Assembly: GCF_040111675.1 (NCBI RefSeq)
Contig: NZ_CP157794.1
Coordinates: 854,001 to 918,000 of the forward strand
Direction: 5' to 3'
Origin: Salinarimonas sp.
Lineage (GTDB): Bacteria; Pseudomonadota; Alphaproteobacteria; Rhizobiales; Beijerinckiaceae
Length of the DNA stretch: 64,000 nt
Shown: piece by piece, positions 55,971 to 64,000 of the stretch
Layout of the letters: the number at the start of each line of letters is the position of its first letter
How positions within the stretch are numbered: position 1 is the stretch's first letter
Translations under genes and position numbers: made by a program
The notes under the pieces: model-generated
Databases searched by the model: none
What the model saw: only the letters and a program-made list of their open reading frames with translations
What the model was told of the DNA's origin: nothing

Positions 55971-58349
55971 TTGTCGAGACGAAAAGACCCCATCGCCGAG
56001 ACGCCGTCTCGAAACGCCGCCGGGACGCCGGGCGCCCTGCCGTCGCGCGAGGAGGTCGTCGCCTTCATCCGCTCCCAGCCCGGCAAGGTCGGCAAGCGCG
56101 AGATCGCGCGCGCCTTCGGCATCTCGGGAGGCGACAAGATCTGGCTCAAGCAGCTGATCCGGGACCTCGAGGAAGAGGGCCTCGTCGACCGGCGCCGCAA
56201 GAGCCTGTTCAAGGCCGGCGGCCTGCCGCCGATGACGCTCGCCGACATCGTCGCGCGCGACCTCGACGGGGAACTGATCGCGACGCCCGCCGAATGGGAT
56301 GCCGAGACGCTGGGCAAGCCGCCGAAGATCCTGATCCAGGCCTCGCGCCGGCCGAAGCCCGGCCAGCCGGCCCCGGGGCTCAACGACCGCGTGCTCGTGC
56401 GCGTGCAGGAGACCGGCGACCCCGAGGGCCCGCCCTATGCGGGGCGCGTGGTCAAGGTGCTCGAGAAGAGCCGCGCCCAGGTGCTCGGCGTCTTCCGGCC
56501 GCTGCCGAGCGGCGGCGGGCGCCTCACGCCGGTCGACAAGAAGGGCTCGGGGACCGAGATCGCCATCCGCCCCGGCGACGAAGGCGACGCCCGCGAGGGC
56601 GACCTCGTCTCGGCGACCCTGACCTCGAGCCCCCGCGCCATCGTGCCCATGGCCAGGGTGCGCGAGCGGCTCGGCTCGGTGAAGTCGGAGAAGGCGGTGA
56701 GCCTGATCGCGCTCGTCGCCCACGGCATCCCGCACGTCTTCCCCAAGGCGGTCCTCGACGAGGCGGCGGACATGGACCCCGTGCGCCTCGACACGGAAGG
56801 CCGCGAGGACTGGCGCGACCTGCCGCTGATCACGATCGACCCCGCGGACGCCAAGGACCACGACGACGCCGTCCACGCCGCGCCCGATCCCGACCCGAAC
56901 AACGTCGGCGGCCACGTGCTCACCATCGCCATCGCCGACGTCGCGGCCTACATCCGCCCGGGCTCGGCCATGGATCGCGAGGCGGTCGAGCGCGGCAACT
57001 CGGTCTACTTCCCCGACCGGGTCGTGCCGATGCTGCCCGAGCGCATCTCGAACGACCTGTGCTCCTTGCGCCCGCACGAGGACCGCCCGGCGCTGGCCGT
57101 GCGGATCACGGTCGGCAAGGACGGGCGCAAGATCCGCCATTCCTTCCACCGCATCGCCATGCGCTCGGCGGCGAAGCTCGCCTATGCGCAGGCGCAAGCC
57201 GCGATCGACGGCGCGCCGGACGAGGTCACCGGGCCGCTGCTCGAGCCGGTCCTGCGCCCGCTCTGGGAGGCCTATGCCTGCGTCCTGAAGGCGCGCGAGG
57301 CCCGCGACCCGCTGGCCCTCGACCTGCCGGAGCGCAAGATCCTGCTGAAGCCCGACGGCACGGTGGACCGGGTGCTCACCCCCGAGCGGCTCGATGCGCA
57401 CAAGCTCATCGAGGAGTTCATGATCCTCGCCAACGTCGCCGCGGCGGAGGCGCTGGAGCGCGCGAAGATCCCCTTCGTCTACCGCGCGCACGACGAGCCC
57501 TCGCTCGAGAAGATGCACGCGCTCGGCGAGGTGCTGGCCTCGATCGCGATCAAGCTGCCGAAGTCGGGCCCGGTCCGCGCGACCCTGTTCAACCGCATCC
57601 TCAAGGCGGTGGACGGGATGGAGCACGAGACCTTCATCAACGAGGTGGTGCTGCGCACCCAGGCGCAGGCGGAATACACGGCGGAGAATTACGGCCATTT
57701 CGGCCTGAACCTGCGCCGCTACGCCCATTTCACCTCGCCGATCCGGCGCTATGCCGACCTCATCGTCCACCGCGCGCTGATCCGCGCCCACGGCCTCGGC
57801 TCGGGTGGGCTGCCGGCGGAGGTCTCGGCGGAGGACCTCGCCGAGATCGCGGCGAAGATCTCCACCGCCGAGCGCCGGGCCATGGTGGCCGAGCGCGAGA
57901 CCATCGACCGCTTGATCGCCCACCATATGGCCGAGCATCTCGGCGAGACCTTCCGCGGCCGCATCTCGGGCGTCACCAAGGCGGGGCTGTTCGTGAAGCT
58001 CGCCCAGACCGGCGCGGACGGCTTCGTGCCGGCCGCGACCATCGGCGCGGATTTCTACCGCTACGACGAGGGCACGCACGCCCTCGTCGGCGACCGCACC
58101 GGCGAGACCTTCCGGCTCGGCGACGAGGTCGAGGTGAAGCTCGTCGAGGCCGCGCCCATCGCCGGCGCGCTGCGCTTCGAGCTGCTCTCCGAGGGCCGCG
58201 CCGGGCGCCGGGGCGGCGGCGGCTTCCGCGGCGGCCGCGCCGGCCTGCGCGACGGCGGCCCGCGCCGCTCGAAGGGCCCGAAGAATGCGGGCTTCCGCGA
58301 TACGCCCAAGCGCGGCGGGACGAAGGTGAAGGTGAAGCGCAAGCGGTGA
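55971..58349 (+). CDS. rnr: ribonuclease R
   Basis: The 792-residue protein is a 3'-5' exoribonuclease of the RNB family. An N-terminal winged-helix region (EVVAFIRSQPGKVGKREIAR) and cold-shock-type domains precede the catalytic RNB domain, which has the metal-binding aspartates in TIDPADAKDHDDAVHAA. FVYRAHDEPSLEKMHALGEV and HFTSPIRRYADLIVHRALI follow, then an S1 domain (FRGRISGVTKAGLFVKLAQT) and a Gly/Arg/Lys-rich tail. It degrades structured RNA. TTG 55971 is chosen with GGAAG upstream; the frame is open to GTG 55827, but the extra 48 residues are unlike the family. Confidence 0.93.
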   Translation: MSRRKDPIAETPSRNAAGTPGALPSREEVVAFIRSQPGKVGKREIARAFGISGGDKIWLKQLIRDLEEEGLVDRRRKSLFKAGGLPPMTLADIVARDLDGELIATPAEWDAETLGKPPKILIQASRRPKPGQPAPGLNDRVLVRVQETGDPEGPPYAGRVVKVLEKSRAQVLGVFRPLPSGGGRLTPVDKKGSGTEIAIRPGDEGDAREGDLVSATLTSSPRAIVPMARVRERLGSVKSEKAVSLIALVAHGIPHVFPKAVLDEAADMDPVRLDTEGREDWRDLPLITIDPADAKDHDDAVHAAPDPDPNNVGGHVLTIAIADVAAYIRPGSAMDREAVERGNSVYFPDRVVPMLPERISNDLCSLRPHEDRPALAVRITVGKDGRKIRHSFHRIAMRSAAKLAYAQAQAAIDGAPDEVTGPLLEPVLRPLWEAYACVLKAREARDPLALDLPERKILLKPDGTVDRVLTPERLDAHKLIEEFMILANVAAAEALERAKIPFVYRAHDEPSLEKMHALGEVLASIAIKLPKSGPVRATLFNRILKAVDGMEHETFINEVVLRTQAQAEYTAENYGHFGLNLRRYAHFTSPIRRYADLIVHRALIRAHGLGSGGLPAEVSAEDLAEIAAKISTAERRAMVAERETIDRLIAHHMAEHLGETFRGRISGVTKAGLFVKLAQTGADGFVPAATIGADFYRYDEGTHALVGDRTGETFRLGDEVEVKLVEAAPIAGALRFELLSEGRAGRRGGGGFRGGRAGLRDGGPRRSKGPKNAGFRDTPKRGGTKVKVKRKR

Positions 58350-58438
58350 GGGCTCGCCCTCGCCGTCGCGTGGCCGAGCCGCCCCGCTTGCGCCGGCGGC
58401 CGATCTCGCCGAAACAGAGCCCGACACGAGGAGGAGCC

Positions 58439-58873
58439 ATGCCCGCCGCCACGATCGACAGCCGAGACGCTCCCGCCCCCCGCATCTCCTGGGCGACGGG
58501 CGTGCGCCGCGGGCTCGCCTGCCGGTGTCCCGCCTGCGGGAAGGGCAGGGCGTTCCGCGGCTTCCTGAAGGTGGCGGAGGCCTGCGACGGCTGCGGCCAG
58601 GCGCTGCACCATCACCGCGCGGACGACCTGCCGCCCTACGTCACGATCTTCATCGTCGGGCACATCGTCGGCTACGGCATCCTGCTCACGGAGACCAATC
58701 TCGACCTGCCGATCTGGCTCACGCTCGGCTTCTGGACGGCCTTGACGCTGGCGATGACGCTCGCCTTGATGCAGCCGGTGAAGGGGGCCGTCGTCGGGCT
58801 GCAATACGCGCTTCGCATGCACGGCTTCGACGATGCTGGGCGAGATCCCGGGCAAGAGGACGACCACGCGTGA
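58439..58873 (+). CDS. DUF983 family membrane protein
   Basis: The 144-residue protein has two Cys pairs in RCPACGKGRAFRGFLKVAEA and ACDGCGQAL, a small zinc-ribbon-like head. The conserved HHHRADDLPPYVTIFIVGHI and two transmembrane helices follow. These are the marks of DUF983, found across alphaproteobacteria and often beside cytochrome oxidase or, as here, Nudix genes; the function is unknown. ATG 58439 has GAGGAGG upstream. Its stop overlaps the Nudix start (GTGA). Confidence 0.85.
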   Translation: MPAATIDSRDAPAPRISWATGVRRGLACRCPACGKGRAFRGFLKVAEACDGCGQALHHHRADDLPPYVTIFIVGHIVGYGILLTETNLDLPIWLTLGFWTALTLAMTLALMQPVKGAVVGLQYALRMHGFDDAGRDPGQEDDHA

Positions 58874-59616
58874 ACGATACCGGCGCGGCGCTGACGGAGC
58901 GCCTGACCAAGGCCGAACGTGAGCAGAAATGGCCCAACCAGCGCCCGCGCGACGCCGCGACGCTGATCGTCATCGACCGCTCGGAGCCCGTGCCGCGGCT
59001 GCTGATGGGGCGGCGCCACGACGGCCACAAGTTCATGCCGGGCAAGTTCGTCTTCCCCGGCGGGCGGATCGACGCGACCGACCGGCGCATGGTCGCCGCC
59101 GGCATGCTCGACGACCGCACCGACGACGCGCTCTCGGCGCGCACGACGCGGCCCTCCTCGGCGCGGAACCGGGCGCTGGCTTTGGCCGCGATCCGCGAGA
59201 CCTACGAGGAGACCGGGCTGATGCTCGGCTCCAAGGACTACGGCGCGCCGGAGCTCGAGATCGAGGGCCCCTGGGCCGATTTCGTGCGCGAGGGCGTCTA
59301 TCCCGAGCTCGACGTGCTCCAGTTCATCGCCCGCGCGATCACCCCGCCGCGGCGGCCCAAGCGCTTCGACACGCGCTTCTTCGCCGTCGACCGCGAGGCC
59401 ATCGCCCATGAGGTGGAGGGGGTCGTCGGGCCCGATTCCGAGCTCGTCGACCTGCAATGGGTGTCGATCGACGACGCCCGCGCCCTCGACCTGCCGACCA
59501 TCACCACCGTCGTCCTCGACGAGCTCACCGCACGGATCGACAAGGGCTTCTCGCCCATGCTGCCGGTGCCCTACTACCACATGGTGCGCGGCGCCTTCGT
59601 GCGCGAGGAGGTATGA
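58870..59616 (+). CDS. Nudix hydrolase
   Basis: The 248-residue protein carries a Nudix domain. MPGKFVFPGGRIDATD begins it and the catalytic helix is AIRETYEETGLML, matching REUXEEXGU, with an insertion of about 30 residues between the Gly and the helix. Nudix enzymes hydrolyse nucleoside diphosphate derivatives such as ADP-ribose, NADH or CoA with Mg2+. The exact substrate cannot be inferred. GTG 58870 overlaps the DUF983 stop, so the two are translationally coupled. Confidence 0.88.
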   Translation: MNDTGAALTERLTKAEREQKWPNQRPRDAATLIVIDRSEPVPRLLMGRRHDGHKFMPGKFVFPGGRIDATDRRMVAAGMLDDRTDDALSARTTRPSSARNRALALAAIRETYEETGLMLGSKDYGAPELEIEGPWADFVREGVYPELDVLQFIARAITPPRRPKRFDTRFFAVDREAIAHEVEGVVGPDSELVDLQWVSIDDARALDLPTITTVVLDELTARIDKGFSPMLPVPYYHMVRGAFVREEV

Positions 59617-59617
59617 G

Positions 59618-60953
59618 ACACCCCGTGTCCACCTCTGTTTTTCTACGCGGCGCATTTTTGCGCGGCGAGATGGCGTGCGGGTTCGTATTCGGCTCGATCT
59701 CGCCAGGCATGCCAGAGGATGCGGATCCAGGCGCGTGCCAGGATACGGACGGCGTGGGGGTGACTGCATCCGCGCTGCCTGGCCCGCATGTAGACGTCGG
59801 CGGCCCAGGGGGAGGCATGGCGGGAGTTGTCGGCGAAGCAGGTGAGGGCGGCGCGCAGACGGTGATTGCAGGCCCATCGGAAGACGACGCCCCTGCTTTT
59901 TCCGGAGGCGTGGGTGACGGGGCAGACGCCGGCCTCCGCGGCGAGCTGGTCTGCGGTCTGGAAGCGCGCGCGGTCGTCGCCGATCTCGGCGAGGATCTGG
60001 GCGGCGTTGATGCGGCCGGCGCGCGGGAAGGACATGACGATGCGGCCGTCGGGCAGCTCGGCGACGTCGTGCTCGATGCGGGCGGTGAGGTCGCGGATCG
60101 CGGCGACGATGCGCTCGAGGGCGACGACGAGGGCGCGCACGATCTCGCCCTTGGCCTCGCTCTCGTCCCGGCCGGCGAGGCCGATCGGCGCGGCGCGCAG
60201 GCGGGCGAGGAGCTCGGCGGCGCTGCGGCGGCCGCTGTAGCGGGCCTGGGCCATGAAGGCGGCCATGCGCTTCTCGCCGAGTCGTGCGGCGCTCTCGGGC
60301 GTGGGGTAGCGGGCGAGGAAGGCGAGGGCGACGGGGCTGTCGACGTCGGCGAAGATCGCGGCGGCGCCCGGCCAGAAGCTTTCGAGCAGGCTGCGCAGCT
60401 GGTTTGCGAGGCCGACGCGCGTGGCGACGAGGTCGTCGCGCCCGCGCACGAGGGCGCGCAGCGCCTTGACCGCGTCGGAGGCCTGGCGCAGCGGGGCGAA
60501 GCGATGCCCGTCGGTGCGCAGGATATCGGCGAGCATGTAGGCGTCACCCGTATCGGACTTGCCGCCGGCGGCGCGATAGCGCGGACGGCAGGCCTTCACG
60601 ACGTTCGGGTGGATCGGCACGACCGGATGGCCGGCGGCGACGAGCGTGTCGACGACGAGGCCGGACGGGCGCTCGATCGCCACCGGCATCTCGCCGACGG
60701 GCGCGATGCGCGCGAGCGCGGCCACGAGCTTGGCGAGGCCGGCGGCGGTGTGCGGGACGTCGAGGCGTGCGCGGACCGCACCCGTCTCGTCGAGGACGCA
60801 GGCCGCATGGCCCGCGCCGCCCCAGTCGAAACCAACAGTGAAAGGCATAGGCGACGTCTCCCGGTTCGGTGTACCCTCACCCGAGCCGGGAGGTCGTGCG
60901 GATCGCTCATTGGAAGGCGCTCCGGCTGGCAGGCTCAGGCGCTACACCCCGTG
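59618..60953 (-). mobile_element. IS110-family insertion sequence, about 1.33 kb
   Basis: The transposase at 59643-60848 is flanked by a 10-bp direct repeat ACACCCCGTG at 59618-59627 and 60944-60953. IS110 elements lack long terminal inverted repeats, and their ends share short direct repeats around the crossover core, so the two repeats probably mark the limits. About 100 bp of non-coding sequence lies upstream of the transposase and only about 16-25 bp downstream. A strong hairpin (CTCCCGGTTCGG at 60858-60869 with CCGAGCCGGGAG at 60881-60892) lies in the upstream part. Confidence 0.65.
59643..60848 (-). CDS. IS110-family transposase (DEDD recombinase)
   Basis: The 401-residue protein has the RuvC-like DEDD domain: FTVGFDWGGAGHAACVLDE (first D), PVAIERPSG (E), and GGKSDTGDAYMLADIL (two D residues). 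A coiled-coil middle follows, and the C-terminal Tnp20 domain has AAEAGVCPVTHASGKSRG with the conserved serine. These elements use a DEDD/serine mechanism and, in studied members, an RNA guide from the element's non-coding end. It appears full length with all catalytic residues, so it may be active. It lies between the Nudix and MFS genes. Confidence 0.92.
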   Translation of the reverse strand: MPFTVGFDWGGAGHAACVLDETGAVRARLDVPHTAAGLAKLVAALARIAPVGEMPVAIERPSGLVVDTLVAAGHPVVPIHPNVVKACRPRYRAAGGKSDTGDAYMLADILRTDGHRFAPLRQASDAVKALRALVRGRDDLVATRVGLANQLRSLLESFWPGAAAIFADVDSPVALAFLARYPTPESAARLGEKRMAAFMAQARYSGRRSAAELLARLRAAPIGLAGRDESEAKGEIVRALVVALERIVAAIRDLTARIEHDVAELPDGRIVMSFPRAGRINAAQILAEIGDDRARFQTADQLAAEAGVCPVTHASGKSRGVVFRWACNHRLRAALTCFADNSRHASPWAADVYMRARQRGCSHPHAVRILARAWIRILWHAWRDRAEYEPARHLAAQKCAA

Positions 60954-61102
60954 GTCCGTCCGGTCCTCCCGGCACCTGCCGCGCGGCGGGTCTCATACGG
61001 GCCCTCGAAGGGCAAGCGACGCCGGCCGTCGCGGCAGGCGCTCGGGCTGGCGAATACTACGCCGCTCCGCGGCTCCGCATCCGCCAGCCCGAAGGTGCAC
61101 CA
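60954..61102. other. leader region of the MFS gene
   Basis: This 149-bp stretch between the IS110 end and the MFS start is GC-rich. It would have joined the Nudix 3' end before the insertion. No operator or strong promoter was identified. The GAAGG at 61091-61095 may serve as ribosome site for ATG 61103. Confidence 0.35.
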
Positions 61103-62275
61103 ATGAGCGACGCGGCGCTCGAGGAGCGCGGGCTCGATCGCAGCCGCATGGCCTCGATCGCGGCGGCGATCGGCTGCATCACCGCGGTGGGCGTCGGGCT
61201 GTCTCTCTCCGTGCCGCTCCTGTCGCTCGAGATGGAGCGCATGGGCGTCTCCGGCGCCGGCATCGGGGCGAACACCGCGATCGCGGGGCTCGCGGCGGTG
61301 ATGGTGGTGCCGTTCGCGCCGCGGCTCGCCGCGCGCTTCGGCGTCGGCGCGCTGCTCTGGACGGCGGTCGCCGTCGCCGCGGCATCCATGATCGCCTTCA
61401 AGCTGTTCTTCTCCTTCGGCGCCTGGTTCCCGCTGAGGTTCGTCTTCTCGGCGGCGATCGGCGTCCTGTTCGTGCTCTCCGAATTCTGGATCAACGCCAT
61501 CGCCCCGCCTGCCCGGCGCGGCCTCGTCAACGGCGTCTACGCGACCGTGCTGGCGCTGGGCTTCGCAGCGGGCCCGGCGGTGCTCGCCCTCGTCGGCACG
61601 AGCGGCTGGCCGCCCTACATCGCGGGCGCGGCCCTGATCTGCGTCGCGTCGCTGCCGCTCCTCCTCGCACGCGGCATGTCGCCGGCGATCGGACACGGCG
61701 GCGGGCGCTCGGTGAAGGCGATGATCGCGATCGCGCCGGTGGCGACGCTCGCGGCGCTCGTCTTCGGCGCTGTGGAGACGGGGGGCTTCGCCATCCTGCC
61801 GGTCTACGGCGTGGCGCTCGGGCTGACGCCGGAGAGCGCGGCCTTCCTGGTCTCGATCGTGGCGCTCGGGAACGTCGCGCTGCAGATCCCGATCGGCCTC
61901 CTGTCGGACCGGGTGGACCGGCGCCTCCTGCTTCTGGTCGCCGCGCTCGTCGGCGTCGCGGGATCGGCGGCGATGCCGCTGGCCGCGGGAGACCCGATCG
62001 CCTTCCCGGCCCTGCTCTTCGTCTGGGGCGGCGTGGTGGGCGCGCTCTACACCGTCGGCCTCGCCCATCTCGGCGCGCGCTTCACCGGCCCGGACCTCGC
62101 GTCCGCGAACGCCGCCTTCGTCATCCTCTACAATGTCGGCATGATCGTGGGCCCGCCCGCGATCGGCGGGGGCCTCGACCTCGTGCGCCCGCATGGCTTC
62201 GCCTACGTGCTGGCGTTGATGTTCGCAGCCTATCTCGTGCTGATCGTGGGGCGGATGGCGTCGGCGCGGGAGTGA
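61103..62275 (+). CDS. major facilitator superfamily transporter
   Basis: The 390-residue protein has about twelve transmembrane helices. MFS features are LAARFGVGALLWTAVAVAAA after helix 2, a mid-protein cytoplasmic loop near residue 205, and GLLSDRVDRRLLLLVAAL, the second-half counterpart of the family A motif. FSAAIGVLFVLSEFWINAIA is close to the UMF5-type/YcaD-like subgroup often annotated as putative drug or sugar exporters. The substrate is unknown. It converges with the next gene. Confidence 0.88.
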   Translation: MSDAALEERGLDRSRMASIAAAIGCITAVGVGLSLSVPLLSLEMERMGVSGAGIGANTAIAGLAAVMVVPFAPRLAARFGVGALLWTAVAVAAASMIAFKLFFSFGAWFPLRFVFSAAIGVLFVLSEFWINAIAPPARRGLVNGVYATVLALGFAAGPAVLALVGTSGWPPYIAGAALICVASLPLLLARGMSPAIGHGGGRSVKAMIAIAPVATLAALVFGAVETGGFAILPVYGVALGLTPESAAFLVSIVALGNVALQIPIGLLSDRVDRRLLLLVAALVGVAGSAAMPLAAGDPIAFPALLFVWGGVVGALYTVGLAHLGARFTGPDLASANAAFVILYNVGMIVGPPAIGGGLDLVRPHGFAYVLALMFAAYLVLIVGRMASARE

Positions 62276-62282
62276 GACACGG

Positions 62283-63239
62283 TCACTCGAAGCCGTCGCA
62301 GAGCTCGATCGGGTAGCGGCCGGCGAGGAAGGTCTGGACCTCCGCGAGCCGGCCCGTGAAGCGCCGCGCCGCAGGCTCCGGAACGGCGAACTGACCCGTG
62401 AAGAAGGAGGGGCTCGGCGGCGATGCCCGAGCGAGCGCCCGCGCGACGCGGCAATCCGCGAAACGCTCCACGACGTCGTCGCCGCGCTCGAGAGACGCGA
62501 TGAGGCGCAGGACGTCGACCGCGGCCACCATCGGGAAATCTTCCTGCTCCAGCATGTGGAACGCCACGTCGTCCGCCTGCAGCTCGCGATCTTCGGCGGC
62601 GCTGAACGGGGAGAGATCGAGCCCCGCGACCTGCATGGCGTGCGCCGCTTCGTGCGCGACGATGAAGAGCGCGCTCGCGCCCGCCGTATGGGCGAGCCGG
62701 ACCGCGACGGGATCGGCCGCGAGGCCGGCGTTGATCCGCGCGTAGCGCTCGGCCGAGACCCCGAGCTCGTCGAGAGCGGACCGCAAGGGAAGCGGCGCGC
62801 GCGGAGCGCGTCCGCGCAGCTCGTCCGAGCAACGGCGCTCCTGAGCGTCGCGAAGCTCCGCGTACTGGCGGTCCTGGATGTCGGCAATCCGCGCGAACGC
62901 GCCGAGCTCGTCGACACCCAGCGCATACAGGATCCACGGCTGGCTGAAGAAGAGCTGCAGCTGCGGATACAGGATCGGCACGCCGACCCGGTCCTCGTGC
63001 CGTACCTCGGGGGTGCGCAGACAGGGACCCTGCAGGATCTCGAGAGGATAGTCCCTCACCGCCTCGGCATAGGAGGGGCCGAGGTGGAGCGCGATGCCGG
63101 GCTTGATGTTCTCCTCCCAGACCGGCGCCAGCTCGGAAAGGATGCGCCGAAGCTCGCGCTCCGCATCGGCCTGCGTCTGCGCGGGCGCGGGCGTCGACGC
63201 GACCGCGAGGAACAGGATGAACGCGAGCCTGGCGATCAC
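62283..63239 (-). CDS. exported HExxH zinc metalloprotease-like protein
   Basis: The 318-residue protein starts at GTG 63239, overlapping the upstream stop (GTGA). It has a signal peptide (VIARLAFILFLAVASTPAPA) and a zinc-binding motif H-E-A-A-H in FIVAHEAAHAMQVAGLDL (about residue 203). A possible third ligand lies in AAEDRELQADDVAFHML about 30 residues later, as in M48/M78-like peptidases. It is likely periplasmic. I cannot assign a named family. Its coupling to the membrane protein encoded just upstream suggests they act together. Confidence 0.65.
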   Translation of the reverse strand: MIARLAFILFLAVASTPAPAQTQADAERELRRILSELAPVWEENIKPGIALHLGPSYAEAVRDYPLEILQGPCLRTPEVRHEDRVGVPILYPQLQLFFSQPWILYALGVDELGAFARIADIQDRQYAELRDAQERRCSDELRGRAPRAPLPLRSALDELGVSAERYARINAGLAADPVAVRLAHTAGASALFIVAHEAAHAMQVAGLDLSPFSAAEDRELQADDVAFHMLEQEDFPMVAAVDVLRLIASLERGDDVVERFADCRVARALARASPPSPSFFTGQFAVPEPAARRFTGRLAEVQTFLAGRYPIELCDGFE

Positions 63240-63916
63240 GGGGCGAGTTCCTTGGTGACGAGGTTCTCGACACGGCGATAGGAAAGCTCCTGGGAGGCGG
63301 TGAGACGGTCCCTCGCGACCTCGCCGCTTTCGACCCTGCAGTAGACGATCAGGTCCGCCGGATCGCTCACCATGCGGACGATCTGGTGGACCAGGTTCCC
63401 CCGCATCGCCCCGTCGGTCTGGAGGTAGCGAACGAGGATCTGCCCCACCTCCTCTCGGCTGGGCGCGCCGGGACTGCCGGCGTCGGGGACCGCGTTGAGG
63501 GCGCCCACGAACAATTGGAGCGTCTCGGGATACCCGCCGTCGGCTCCCGAGGTCCGCGCATAGGTCAGGTCGGCGCAAATGCCGCCACGCGGCAGGCCGG
63601 GCGGCTCGATCGCCGACGGGACGAAGAGGAGCCCAGCGATGAAGCCGGCGCCGACGAAGATCATCGCCAAGCCGGGCGACGCCTTGATCGCAGGAAGCAG
63701 CCCCTCGAGAAATCCGCCCTGTGCGCCCTCGTCGTCGCCGGATGCCGGTGCGCTGCTGCGGCGAAGAGCCTTGTAGAAGACGAGGATGATGCCGGACGCG
63801 ATGAGCAGCACGCCTGCGCCGAGCGCGGTGCGCAGAATCAGGTCGTACATCGCCAGCGACATCGTCACAGCCCCCAGTAGGGATGCGAAGATGAACCACC
63901 GAGCGGGTTCTTGCAA
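63236..63916 (-). CDS. hypothetical membrane protein, partner of the metalloprotease
   Basis: The 226-residue protein has two N-terminal transmembrane helices (WFIFASLLGAVTMSLAMYDL and TALGAGVLLIASGIILVFYK), a third at LAMIFVGAGFIAGLLFVP, and a soluble C-terminal domain (about 120-226) ending LSYRRVENLVTKELAP. I do not recognise a family. The start is ATG 63916; ATG 63862 within helix 1 is less likely. Its stop overlaps the metalloprotease start, so they form a coupled two-gene unit. Confidence 0.6.
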   Translation of the reverse strand: MQEPARWFIFASLLGAVTMSLAMYDLILRTALGAGVLLIASGIILVFYKALRRSSAPASGDDEGAQGGFLEGLLPAIKASPGLAMIFVGAGFIAGLLFVPSAIEPPGLPRGGICADLTYARTSGADGGYPETLQLFVGALNAVPDAGSPGAPSREEVGQILVRYLQTDGAMRGNLVHQIVRMVSDPADLIVYCRVESGEVARDRLTASQELSYRRVENLVTKELAP

Positions 63917-64000
63917 CAGGGGCGAGTATCGCCGCCGCCTCGGCTTCGCTGGCAGCGGTCGCGCCGGTCGCGCCCGTATCGCATTCCGCCCTTGACCTTC
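63917..64000. other. window end, no gene seen
   Basis: The last 84 bases lie upstream of the membrane-protein gene and may hold its promoter. No gene or motif could be supported. Confidence 0.4.

Overview
This is chromosomal sequence from a high-GC alphaproteobacterium, most likely of the Hyphomicrobiales (Rhizobiales). I infer this from very GC-rich third codon positions, a divergent ccr/ecm pair of the ethylmalonyl-CoA pathway, a phasin with PhaR-like operator sites, a tRNA-His lacking the usual extra 5' G, an EcfG-type general stress promoter, and palindromic intergenic elements of the kind common in rhizobia. The genus cannot be fixed from the sequence alone.

Layout. 1-10.2 kb is central carbon metabolism: ccr (5' end only) and ecm diverge, followed by a LysR regulator, a structured intergenic stretch with a strong terminator, eda, and a tkt-gap-pgk-fba run. 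10.2-14.6 kb is an iron-siderophore ABC importer: an ATPase and two permeases on the minus strand, and a divergent binding protein preceded by two tiny translationally coupled genes, one Cys-rich. 14.8-15.85 kb is an IS630-type element sitting exactly in the stop codon of the next gene. 15.8-23.5 kb holds a tartrate/malate dehydrogenase, tRNA-His, a phasin, a D,D-carboxypeptidase with a SPOR domain, a membrane J-domain protein, a vWA-like protein and a first hipBA module.

23.7-33 kb is a YejABEF-type peptide (microcin C-like) importer with two tandem binding proteins. Its genes yejE and yejF are separated by two related antitoxin/PIN-toxin modules whose antitoxins are intact and whose toxins are both broken. 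A mobile palindromic element follows, then deoB and a second hipBA module with three evenly spaced operators. 36.4-39.3 kb is the TrkAH potassium system, followed by a second copy of the palindromic element.

39.8-46.1 kb looks like a cell-envelope stress region. Four minus-strand genes for small amphipathic or membrane proteins lie behind an EcfG-type promoter, and diverge from a yihY-nfeD-slipin operon. 46.1-64 kb is mostly ordinary: a membrane hydrolase, a PQQ-type sugar dehydrogenase, an AT-rich island with no gene, a TctC-type binding protein, an aminotransferase, small envelope proteins, a SemiSWEET, fadD, rnr, DUF983 and Nudix genes, an IS110-family element, an MFS transporter, and a metalloprotease with a membrane partner. 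I saw no CRISPR array, rRNA or prophage.
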